Below, one piece after another: positions 1 to 5,233 of a stretch of DNA of 5,715 nucleotides; position 1 is the first letter of the stretch, and each line of letters starts with the position of its first letter. This DNA comes from Patescibacteria group bacterium. GTDB lineage: Bacteria; Patescibacteriota; Minisyncoccia; Phycocordibacterales; UBA12079. Made by a program: the position numbers and the translations under genes. The notes under the pieces were generated by a model. The model was not told where the DNA came from, searched no databases, and saw only the letters and a program-made list of their open reading frames with translations. The DNA is taken from the NCBI GenBank assembly GCA_018894995.1, contig JAHIOZ010000147.1, positions 1 to 5,715 on the forward strand, in the 5' to 3' direction.

Positions 1-86
1 ATTTCATTTATGTAGGGTCCAAACAATGCTATTGTTGCTAAAATCAGAGTACTGCATATTAATACCCAATCAGATGGAAAAATCAT
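1..86 (-). CDS. Small membrane protein, N-terminal part only (runs off the left edge)
   Basis: The first 28 codons of a minus-strand gene are visible, starting at the ATG whose complement is 84-86. A strong ribosome site, GGGAGGG on the minus strand (92-98), sits 5 nt upstream and fixes this start. The visible peptide opens MIFPSDW and continues with a hydrophobic stretch of about 18 residues (roughly residues 7-24), then GPYINE. This is one probable membrane-spanning helix close to the N-terminus, without a clear positively charged signal-peptide region in front of it. Short proteins of this design are common in Firmicutes and phages as unassigned membrane proteins. I do not recognise the family, and its function and full length cannot be read from this window. 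It is codirectional with the desulfurase-like gene, but 835 bp of repeat-rich DNA separates them, so they are probably not one operon. Confidence 0.6.
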   Translation of the reverse strand, partial: MIFPSDWVLICSTLILATIALFGPYINE

Positions 87-254
87 TTTAACCCTCCCGC
101 TAAATATTTTACTATATTTTTAAATATAAAGATACAATATGATATGTATTTTAACATATGCCTTAAGAAACCAGGGGGTTTTTCATTATGCCTTGAAATA
201 TCAGATTTTCAAAAATTGCATATTAAGTAGATGAATAAGGGAGAGATAGTAGAG

Positions 255-270
255 TTTTATGATCATAAAA
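255..270. repeat. Perfect 16-bp palindrome (possible operator)
   Basis: TTTTATGATCATAAAA reads the same on both strands. It lies in A/T-rich DNA with no gene start nearby; the closest start is the minus-strand membrane protein at 86, about 170 bp away. Dyads of this size are typical of dimeric repressor operators, but the distance to any promoter makes that role only a guess. A chance A/T-rich palindrome is possible. Confidence 0.45.
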
Positions 271-369
271 AAATATGATTGTATTGTAAAGAAAAATAAA
301 AAGGTGGTGAAAACCCTCTATTAATTAGAACTATTTTTGCTCCTTGGCTCAAAAGCTACGCCACCGCAA

Positions 370-650
370 AAAAAAGCTCCTGACGAGCGGTCGTTGTGAT
401 GAGATGACCAAAAGTTATTTACCAGGAAGTCAATAAAAGCAGGTTAACAGATCATTTTAATAAAATACCGGGAGAGAGAGGAAAAGAGGCCATCTACAAT
501 CGATTTTAAGGCATTTGTTTTTTTCTTTGTTTATGTTAATACCTTCTTTTTAACTGTAATTTTTATTAATAAGGGTGAGTTAATGGAGTGAGAGAATAGC
601 CTCTTTGCTGATTAGGGAAAAACTCATTTAAGCCTGGTCTATTTCAATAA
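370..650 (+). repeat. Dispersed repeat copy A, possible structured RNA
   Basis: This 280-bp segment matches 4526-4754 at about 90 % identity by eye, apart from 52 bases (near 496-547) that are absent from the other copy. Read on the plus strand it can form: a GCTC/GAGC hairpin (376-388); an adjacent GGTCGT/ATGACC helix (389-394 with 404-409); an ATTTT/AAAAT hairpin in the middle; an AAAGAGGC/GCCTCTTT helix (483-490 with 599-606); and a crossing GGTGAGTT/AACTCATT pairing (574-581 with 621-628) that would make a pseudoknot. Plus is chosen because some differences between the copies keep pairing as G-U on that strand and would give mismatches on the other. No known RNA family is recognised. A non-autonomous mobile element or decayed gene debris is the alternative. 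Confidence 0.7.
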
Positions 651-684
651 TTTTCCTAATGATTATTATATTCTAGGTGGGGGA

Positions 685-720
685 TTATATCAAAATGGTG
701 AAAACCACCATTTCATATAA
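685..720. repeat. Strong imperfect hairpin, 14 base pairs, loop AAAAC
   Basis: TTATAT (685-690) pairs with ATATAA (715-720). After a 2-by-1 internal loop, AAATGGTG (693-700) pairs perfectly with CACCATTT (706-713), leaving the five-base loop AAAAC. No T-run follows on either strand, so it is not a classic intrinsic terminator. It sits just beyond the right end of repeat copy A. Its left arm and loop contain TGGTGAAAACC, which also occurs at 305-315 on the other side of copy A. Confidence 0.6.
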
Positions 721-800
721 CGTATCGGGTTAAAAGAAGTTGAGCGTAGCCCAATTTGGACGGAGCGAATGCAATGAGCGAAATCTTTTAACCTATGTTA
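716..800. repeat. Long stem-loop with a perfect 10-bp stem
   Basis: GGTTAAAAGA (728-737) and TCTTTTAACC (784-793) are perfect inverted repeats around a 46-nt loop. Outside them TAAC (718-721) can pair with GTTA (797-800) across an asymmetric internal loop. The loop holds repeated GAGCG motifs (741-780). The architecture faintly resembles an integron attC site, with GTTAAGT at 797-803 fitting GTTRRRY, but the opposite box does not fit well and no integrase gene is in view. It may simply be an intergenic repeat of this genome. Confidence 0.5.
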
Positions 801-890
801 AGTGAGTGCGTTAGCACCGAGCTAGGGTGCAACATCCTTTCTGAATGGGTCGCGGTCGAAAATATATAGCGCAGTTTCGCTCCCACCAAC
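740..890. other. GC-richer island downstream of the desulfurase-like gene
   Basis: This stretch is clearly richer in G and C than its surroundings. It contains GAGCGAA at 763-769 and 776-782, and its complement at 876-882. There is a small GCACC/GGTGC hairpin (814-818 with 826-830), and GGGTCGCGG (847-855) followed by GCGCAG (869-874). The last two words recur, on the opposite strand, in the island after the nuclease-domain gene (about 2371-2413), so the two islands look related. No protein frame is convincing here. Confidence 0.5.
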
Positions 891-921
891 CGATAAGTTA
901 ACAGAGAATTGTATAGGGTTT

Positions 922-2268
922 CTATTTTTTCAGAACTTTTTTAAGGGCGTCTATAGAAAATTTGACTTCATCAGAAGTATTATAAAAATAATAACTTAAT
1001 CTGCAAGATGCGGGAGGATTTAATCTATAATAATGATGTGCGAGAGTGGCACAATGACAGCCCGCTCTTGATTCAACCTTCTCTTTGCTCAATTCGTTTG
1101 CTATCTGAAATGGATCTTTCTTTTTCGAAACAAAAGAGAACAAAGATATTCTCTTTTTTGCGTCTTTTGGACCAAATAAATATAAATCAGGGATCTGTTG
1201 AAATTCTTCTAAGGCAATCGAACTTAGTTTTTCTTCATAAACTCTTATTCTCTTCATAGCTTTTTTCACAACAGCCTTGTTTAGTCTTTTCTTAGAATTA
1301 AAATATTTGTTTTTCTCAGGATTCAAAACTAAATCTAACAGATTTCTTATGGCTGCTGCCGAAAGTATTGTACCGAGTATGTTCGGGGTGCCTGCTGTAA
1401 ACTTCCAAGGAAGCTTATTATAACCAACATACTCCTGACTGACTTTTCCTTCTGCTATCATGTCCCCACCATATAAAAATGGTCTGAGTCTTGAAAGGAT
1501 ATCCTTTTTTGCATATAATGTTCCAATGCCAAAAGGGGCTAGCATCTTGTGAAAAGACCATACTAAAAAATCTATGTTTAGCTTATTAATATCTATAAAT
1601 AAATTAGGCACAAGTTGACACCCGTCAATCAAAAGATAAGACCTTCTATCTCCATCAGGTTGTTCATATCCGCTTTTGTCTGCAATTTGTTTAATTTTTT
1701 GCAGGGGGTTTATTGTTCCTAAAAAATTTGAAACTCCTGTACAGCAAACAATTTTTGTTTTTCTATCTACTAAAGAAGACATATGATTCAAGTCTAATTC
1801 TCCAGTTGCCTTGTCAAAATTGATAAGCCTACATTCAACATTTACACCAAATCTAGGCAAAATTTCTTTGCAAAGTCCATACCATGGAACATAGTTGGAA
1901 TTATGCTCCATGAAGGTTGTAACAACATTATCGCCATCTCTAAATTCAGTTAAAAGAGAGTACATCACAGAGTTTATCGCTTCTGTAGCATTCCTATAAA
2001 GGATTATGTTTTGCGGTGATTCCGCGCCTATAAAATCTGCAATGGTATCATAAGACTCTTCAAAAATCTCTGTCATTTTTATTGATGCTGTCGATTGCCC
2101 TCTATGAACATTATCGTAGAGAGGAGCTAATTTTTTGCAAAGTTCAAGTAATTTGAAGGTGGTCTGTGTTGAAGCAGCATTATTTGTAATGATTCTGCCT
2201 GAAGAAATAGCTGGAAAATTTTCTCTTATCCTAATTAAGTCTAAATCAGTAGTTATTTTTTTAGCCAT
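922..2268 (-). CDS. SufS/CsdA-type cysteine desulfurase-like PLP enzyme (aminotransferase class V)
   Basis: The 448-residue product belongs to the class V, fold-type I PLP enzymes. These include cysteine desulfurases, which take sulfur from cysteine onto an active-site cysteine for FeS cluster or thio-modification pathways in the cytoplasm. Visible landmarks in family order are: TNNAAST (about 28-34, the N-x-AAT substrate loop); NATEAIN (93-99); EHNSNYVPW (121-129) with the cofactor-stacking His122; DGCQ with Asp215; SFHK with the Schiff-base Lys241; FTAGTPN (290-296); RAGCHCA with the likely persulfide Cys406; and Arg423 in SCRLSYYFYNT, which should bind the substrate carboxylate. RxGxHCA marks the group II (SufS) type. 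It is somewhat longer than the usual 400-410 residues, with extra sequence near 198-210 and a basic stretch near 320-345. The start is the ATG at 2266-2268; its ribosome site is weak (AAAGGT, 2281-2286, 12 nt away). No Suf or Isc partner is adjacent, so the sulfur acceptor is unknown. A lyase or epimerase of the same fold is possible. Confidence 0.85.
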   Translation of the reverse strand: MAKKITTDLDLIRIRENFPAISSGRIITNNAASTQTTFKLLELCKKLAPLYDNVHRGQSTASIKMTEIFEESYDTIADFIGAESPQNIILYRNATEAINSVMYSLLTEFRDGDNVVTTFMEHNSNYVPWYGLCKEILPRFGVNVECRLINFDKATGELDLNHMSSLVDRKTKIVCCTGVSNFLGTINPLQKIKQIADKSGYEQPDGDRRSYLLIDGCQLVPNLFIDINKLNIDFLVWSFHKMLAPFGIGTLYAKKDILSRLRPFLYGGDMIAEGKVSQEYVGYNKLPWKFTAGTPNILGTILSAAAIRNLLDLVLNPEKNKYFNSKKRLNKAVVKKAMKRIRVYEEKLSSIALEEFQQIPDLYLFGPKDAKKRISLFSFVSKKKDPFQIANELSKEKVESRAGCHCATLAHHYYRLNPPASCRLSYYFYNTSDEVKFSIDALKKVLKK

Positions 2269-2423
2269 ATTTAAAAGTTAACCTTTATTCTTTAAAAACT
2301 TTTCTTTTTTCGTTTGAAGCCGTCCTGTCCCATCAAGGTTTAGGAGATGAAAAATCGTTTCTATAATATCCGAGCGAAGCGAGACTATCTGCGCCGAAGG
2401 CACCCGCGACCCGTTTCTATTTT
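2269..2423. other. Intergenic gap with a GC-rich block between 9-bp direct repeats
   Basis: The 155-bp gap separates the nuclease-domain gene from the desulfurase-like gene. CGTTTCTAT occurs at 2356-2364 and 2412-2420, flanking a GC-rich block with GAGCGAA (2372-2378) and a compact hairpin GCGCC/GGCAC (2391-2395 with 2399-2403, one G-U pair). Read on the minus strand the block follows the nuclease gene's stop codon, so it would lie in the 3' region of that message. It has no following U-run, so it is not a standard terminator. I see no convincing promoter for the downstream gene, so read-through is possible. Confidence 0.5.
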
Positions 2424-4136
2424 TTATACATTCGTCTTACCGTGTCTCAATTTTTCAATAAGCACTTCTCGGTTAATTGGTTCATCATATCGCCAGTATA
2501 TCAACAATGCTCCGTTTGATTTACATTTTTGCATTTTTCGTCGATCAAGTCTCTTCGTTCTTCCAAATGATTCTTCACCGCCAAAAAAGTCAAGCGGTTC
2601 AAAGTGTTGCCTACCTTGATATTCAAAAGCAAGCTTTTTCGATGGCACAAAAACATCAAGATGTTGTGGCTTGAGCCAATCAGGAGTTCCATGGTGCTGA
2701 GCTTCAGGAAAAATGGTTTTAACTAGATTGTACAGTTGCATTTCAGAAATCCAGCCCTCGCCGATTCTCGGAAGTCCATGATTTTCGCGAAGCAAGTTTT
2801 CTGCTTCTCTAAGTATTTCTTCAACAAGTTCTATAAATGGGTTCCCAAGATCCTTAGCTAAATTAAGGTTCTTTCTTAGTAAGTCTATCTCATAGAACTC
2901 TTTTCCATTTATTTTGTGGCTACGACCCGTATATCGTATGCCATTGGTTCCATAGTTAGATTTTTCAATTTCACTCAGAGACGTTCCGGTGGTAAAGTTT
3001 GGCTCTTTTCTTCTTCTTTTCCACAATTTATGCCGATATGCTTCTATTCCGCTAAGGTGAAGGCCTTTGTCTAAAATCTTTCTTTGATAATATGAGGGAG
3101 AATGTGTTGTCCAAAGCCCAGCATATTCTCGGTCTTCAGGAGTTTCGATAACTCTGCAATGTTGAATCTGATCTGGATATCTATCGAATAACCTACCCTC
3201 TGGACATTTATCATATTGAACAGAAAATGAATTAATGGTTACTGGGGTGTTATCTCTCTTAAACTCCCCATCCCAAAGATAGACACCCAGATGCCAGTCT
3301 TGTTTTCTTTGTTCGATCAATTCCTCCATAGTAGGAGCGTTTTCAATGATAATATCAAGCGGCAACTTAAGTCCTGCTTTTAGATATTGTTCAATTACTA
3401 CATCGATACAAGAGCAATATTCCGAGAGATTAGAGTTAATCAATTCATTCCGCGATGTCCCGTTTCTAAAATATAAAAGATCTTTCCCTATTAAAGGAGC
3501 ATTCGCAAGACGCTTGAGATAGATGAGTTCATTATGAAGCTCACCATAAGATTTATCTCCCAGAGCATCATAGTACTTTTGCACTGCCTCTTCATATTTG
3601 TCTTGGGAAACGAGTTCTCGGATTTCTTGATATTGGGCAATGTACTCTTTGGGTCTTTTCTTGGCTTTTATAAGATTCCCACTCGCAGGATCAATATAAT
3701 CAAGGTATCCTTCCTCTCTAAGTTTTTCATTCACTTTCACCATGTTTTCCTGCCACGGTTTCCAATAATTCTCTTCAAGAAAATCAACCAACTCTTGGAA
3801 GGTTTTACCAGTTTCCACTTTAAGTCTTTCTGCAGCGGAACGAACCCGATCTTTATATGCTTTGGAAGCGTAGGCGTAGTCATAATGTCCATTTCGACAG
3901 TATATAATAAGGGAAAGAACATCCGCCCCGTAGATCTTGGGCCTTGGCAGATTCTTGGCAGTTTTGTACAAAGATGCCATCAAGTCATTTTGTTCATCCG
4001 TAAAGCTAACGATGTGCCATATATCTTCTCCCTCACCTCGAATTTTATGCTGGTGGGCAAGCCTGGAAAGTTCAACAGCCTGAGGATAACGTTTACTTTT
4101 AGAAAAACCAAAGTGGATTTTGTATAATTCAGTCAT
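2424..4136 (-). CDS. Uncharacterised protein with a C-terminal PD-(D/E)XK-type nuclease domain
   Basis: The 570-residue product has a recognisable C-terminal domain (about 455-560). Key residues are Glu465 in WISE, Asp494 in HLDVF, and Glu505-Tyr506-Gln507 in FEYQGRQHFEP. FFGG (517-520), an RLDRRK segment with Asp531 and Lys534, and the closing strand LLIYWRY (544-550) follow. This E...D...ExQ layout with EYQGxQHF and a later D-x-x-K is typical of PD-(D/E)XK endonuclease-like domains found in phage and bacterial proteins, so DNA cleavage is likely but not proven. Residues 1-450 match nothing I recognise. They are helical and charged, with CSC (241-243) and a very basic KLWKRRRK (370-377) that could bind nucleic acid. 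No signal peptide or membrane segment is seen, so it is probably cytoplasmic. The ATG at 4134-4136 follows AAGGA (4147-4151, 10 nt spacing). It lies upstream of the desulfurase-like gene on the same strand. Restriction, defence or homing roles are all open. Confidence 0.8.
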   Translation of the reverse strand: MTELYKIHFGFSKSKRYPQAVELSRLAHQHKIRGEGEDIWHIVSFTDEQNDLMASLYKTAKNLPRPKIYGADVLSLIIYCRNGHYDYAYASKAYKDRVRSAAERLKVETGKTFQELVDFLEENYWKPWQENMVKVNEKLREEGYLDYIDPASGNLIKAKKRPKEYIAQYQEIRELVSQDKYEEAVQKYYDALGDKSYGELHNELIYLKRLANAPLIGKDLLYFRNGTSRNELINSNLSEYCSCIDVVIEQYLKAGLKLPLDIIIENAPTMEELIEQRKQDWHLGVYLWDGEFKRDNTPVTINSFSVQYDKCPEGRLFDRYPDQIQHCRVIETPEDREYAGLWTTHSPSYYQRKILDKGLHLSGIEAYRHKLWKRRRKEPNFTTGTSLSEIEKSNYGTNGIRYTGRSHKINGKEFYEIDLLRKNLNLAKDLGNPFIELVEEILREAENLLRENHGLPRIGEGWISEMQLYNLVKTIFPEAQHHGTPDWLKPQHLDVFVPSKKLAFEYQGRQHFEPLDFFGGEESFGRTKRLDRRKMQKCKSNGALLIYWRYDEPINREVLIEKLRHGKTNV

Positions 4137-4170
4137 TTTGATTTATTCCTTGTTAGAAATGGCGTCTAAT

Positions 4171-4390
4171 TTAAAATAATTGAACTACTTCAGGTAAAGT
4201 TTCAAAAATTAACCACTAATTTCCCCTGTGGTATATCTTTATAGATTCTTAGCTTATCATAAACTACTTTTATTAATTCTACAAATAATAGTTTTATATA
4301 TGGGTAAGTTAAGGGGTCCTTCTTGTATCGGGGAAGGATTGCTATTTTTGCTTTAATAGTCGGGTTTATTTGTTTAATTAATGCAGTCAT
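4171..4390 (-). pseudogene. Decayed 3' gene fragment, repeat copy C1
   Basis: The segment 4171-4339 matches 5263-5414 in two blocks (4171-4191 and 4227-4339). On the minus strand it reads RYKKDPLTYPYIKLLF, then VVYDKLRIYKDIP, then a divergent tail that stops at 4202. In the next frame the sequence ends EVVQLF-stop at 4171-4173, matching EVVRLF-stop in the other copy. The two copies therefore share a C-terminus, and this one seems to carry a frameshifting length change of 16 bases. An ATG at 4388-4390 would open a 62-residue frame, but it has no ribosome site and the similarity begins only after it. I do not recognise the parent protein. The alternative is a non-coding repeat that happens to be open on this strand. 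Confidence 0.4.
4176..4205 (-). promoter_or_regulatory. Possible promoter of the nuclease-domain gene
   Basis: On the minus strand TTGAAA (4200-4205) is followed after 18 nt by AATTAT (4176-4181), about 40 nt before the start codon. Both boxes match the sigma-A consensus in four of six positions or better. Its -10 box lies inside repeat copy C1, so the repeat may contribute to expression. In DNA this A/T-rich such matches arise by chance, so this is tentative. Confidence 0.3.
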
Positions 4391-4525
4391 AAAAAGGTAA
4401 AGTTACATAAAAACGGTTATACAGATTATACGAAAAAACAACAAAAAGAGTTATGACCATAAATTTATAACCGGATAAATCGGTTAAAAAAAAGGGGAAT
4501 GATTACAATATTACATGCCTGGTAC
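4391..4525. other. A/T-rich spacer with a small CGGTTA hairpin
   Basis: No gene is seen between the C1 fragment and repeat copy B. TAACCG (4468-4473) and CGGTTA (4481-4486) form a six-pair hairpin with a seven-base loop. TATAACCG (4466-4473) can alternatively pair with CGGTTATA at 4414-4421. An A-run follows on the plus strand, so this is not a terminator in that direction, and no U-run follows on the other strand either. Confidence 0.35.
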
Positions 4526-4754
4526 AAAAAGCTCCTGGCGGGCGGTCGTGAGAACTAGATGGCCAGAAGTTATTTACCAGAAAACCAATAAAAGCGGGTT
4601 AACAGATCATTTTAATAAAATACCGGGGGGAGAGAGAAAAAGAGGCCATCTTTTTAACTGTAATTTTTATTAATAAGGGTGAGTTAATGGAGTGAGAAAA
4701 TAGCCTCTTTACTGATTAGGAAAAAACTCATCTAAACCTGGTCTATTTCAATAA
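4526..4754 (+). repeat. Dispersed repeat copy B, possible structured RNA
   Basis: This is the 229-bp partner of the repeat at 370-650. It keeps every helix of copy A on the plus strand: GCTC/GGGC (4531-4534 with 4540-4543), GGTCGT/ATGGCC (4544-4549 with 4559-4564), AAAGAGGC/GCCTCTTT (4639-4646 with 4703-4710) and the crossing GGTGAGTT/AACTCATC (4678-4685 with 4725-4732). It lacks the 52 bases present in copy A; the junction shows a TCT microhomology. Its right end runs into the membrane-protein gene and includes that gene's last three codons and stop. A 52-codon frame starting at 4515 crosses it, but it has no ribosome site, and copy A has TGA at two positions where this copy has TGG. Confidence 0.7.
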
Positions 4755-5147
4755 GTAAGCGCCCACGATAAGACAAACAATGATTACAAGCGTCATCGCT
4801 ATTTGTAAAGGTAATACATAAGTTTTATGCTTGCATTCCGCGGTTGGTTCCAATTTCAGTTCCTTTTCGATTTTTTGGAGATTCCGCACGGCGCGACGTT
4901 CGCCGTTTTGCATACCATACATATGGATTGAAACGAAGATACCAAAAAGCCCAGTTGCAATTAATCCAAGACCAAATATGGAGTTTTTGTCCGCAAGTCT
5001 AGCTAAGACGACACCGGCTATGCCCAAATATGCAAAAGGTACTTGCCAGAGTTGGGAACTATACCAACGTGAACGAGAATTAAGCTCAGCAAGTTGCGCT
5101 ATGAGTGATTCGACCTTTGGTTTTTCCATTTCATTTTGTGTATCCAT
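4743..5147 (-). CDS. Small integral membrane protein with three predicted helices
   Basis: The 134-residue product begins with a charged cytoplasm-like segment (1-27, MDTQNEMEKPKVESL...). A motif-like RSRWYSSQLWQVPF (25-38) leads into helix 1 (about 36-52). Helix 2 (about 56-77, glycine-rich) follows after a short loop. A basic/acidic stretch (82-108, RRAVRNLQKIEKELKLE) that could form a short coiled coil precedes helix 3 (about 110-132), and the protein ends AYLLK. The start is fixed by a strong ribosome site, GGAAGGAGGG (5155-5164), 7 nt before the ATG. I recall unassigned bacterial membrane proteins with a similar W-x-x-x-LWQ-P motif ahead of the first helix, but cannot name a family or function. 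The last three codons and stop lie in repeat copy B, so the C-terminus may have been rewritten by the repeat. It stands between the two C-type repeats and is divergent from the DUF1659-like gene. Confidence 0.75.
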   Translation of the reverse strand: MDTQNEMEKPKVESLIAQLAELNSRSRWYSSQLWQVPFAYLGIAGVVLARLADKNSIFGLGLIATGLFGIFVSIHMYGMQNGERRAVRNLQKIEKELKLEPTAECKHKTYVLPLQIAMTLVIIVCLIVGAYLLK

Positions 5148-5154
5148 GCCTAAT

Positions 5155-5164
5155 CCCTCCTTCC
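5155..5164 (-). promoter_or_regulatory. Strong ribosome binding site of the membrane-protein gene
   Basis: GGAAGGAGGG on the minus strand lies 7 nt from the ATG at 5145-5147. It rules out the plus-strand frame overlapping this region, which has no comparable signal. Confidence 0.75.
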
Positions 5165-5193
5165 ATGTAAAGTTCGGATAAATATATTTACAT
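5165..5193. repeat. 7-bp inverted repeat ahead of the membrane-protein gene
   Basis: ATGTAAA (5165-5171) and TTTACAT (5187-5193) are perfect inverted repeats 15 bp apart, directly upstream of the ribosome site. The right arm overlaps a 12-bp palindrome, TAAATATATTTA (5179-5190). The position suits either an operator or a leader hairpin controlling the membrane-protein gene, but no clear promoter is visible to anchor it. A/T-rich dyads arise easily by chance. Confidence 0.35.
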
Positions 5194-5233
5194 TTAGTTT
5201 TCGTTCTTTATAAGGCCTAGATGAATATAAGAT

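Larger units (their letters stand above)
87..921. other. Gene-free, repeat-rich intergenic region
   Basis: No reading frame here has both a ribosome site and a protein-like composition. The left third (about 100-330) is strongly A/T-rich and contains a 16-bp palindrome. The middle holds dispersed repeat copy A. The right part (about 720-890) is richer in G and C, with several GAGCGAA motifs and stem-loops. The individual elements are listed separately. I see no tRNA, rRNA or CRISPR array. Confidence 0.75.

Noticed and set aside
167..184. Possible intrinsic terminator (AAACC/GGTTT then a T-run)
   Set aside because: The stem has only five pairs, mostly A-T, and no plus-strand gene ends nearby.
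371..388. Minus-strand terminator (GCTC/GAGC then eight T)
   Set aside because: The stem is only four pairs, copy B has a C-A mismatch on that strand, and no minus-strand gene ends close by. The plus-strand hairpin reading is more consistent with both copies.
1008..1259. 83-residue plus-strand reading frame
   Set aside because: It is antisense to the conserved C-terminal part of the desulfurase-like enzyme, which includes the active-site cysteine loop.
2347..2692. Small frames on both strands around the 3' end of the nuclease-domain gene
   Set aside because: They overlap the conserved nuclease domain or the GC-rich intergenic block and lack ribosome sites and protein-like composition.
3737..3922. 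61-residue minus-strand frame inside the nuclease-domain gene
   Set aside because: It is an alternative frame within a clearly coding gene, with no independent signal.
3534..4127. 197-residue plus-strand reading frame
   Set aside because: It lies entirely antisense to the nuclease-domain gene, whose C-terminal domain motifs and codon pattern are convincing. Its product is a Phe/Ile-rich shadow translation without a ribosome site.
4202..4390. 62-residue minus-strand frame as an intact gene
   Set aside because: There is no ribosome site, similarity to the second copy begins well after the ATG, and the shared C-terminus is in another frame. It was listed as a remnant instead.
4515..4673. 52-residue plus-strand frame across repeat copy B (begins MPGTKSSWRAVV)
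   Set aside because: There is no ribosome site. The equivalent frame in copy A has TGA at two positions where this copy has TGG, and an indel shifts the frame. A decayed gene remains possible, but a non-coding repeat fits better.
4831..5181. 116-residue plus-strand reading frame
   Set aside because: It is antisense to the membrane-protein gene, which has a strong ribosome site; this frame has none.
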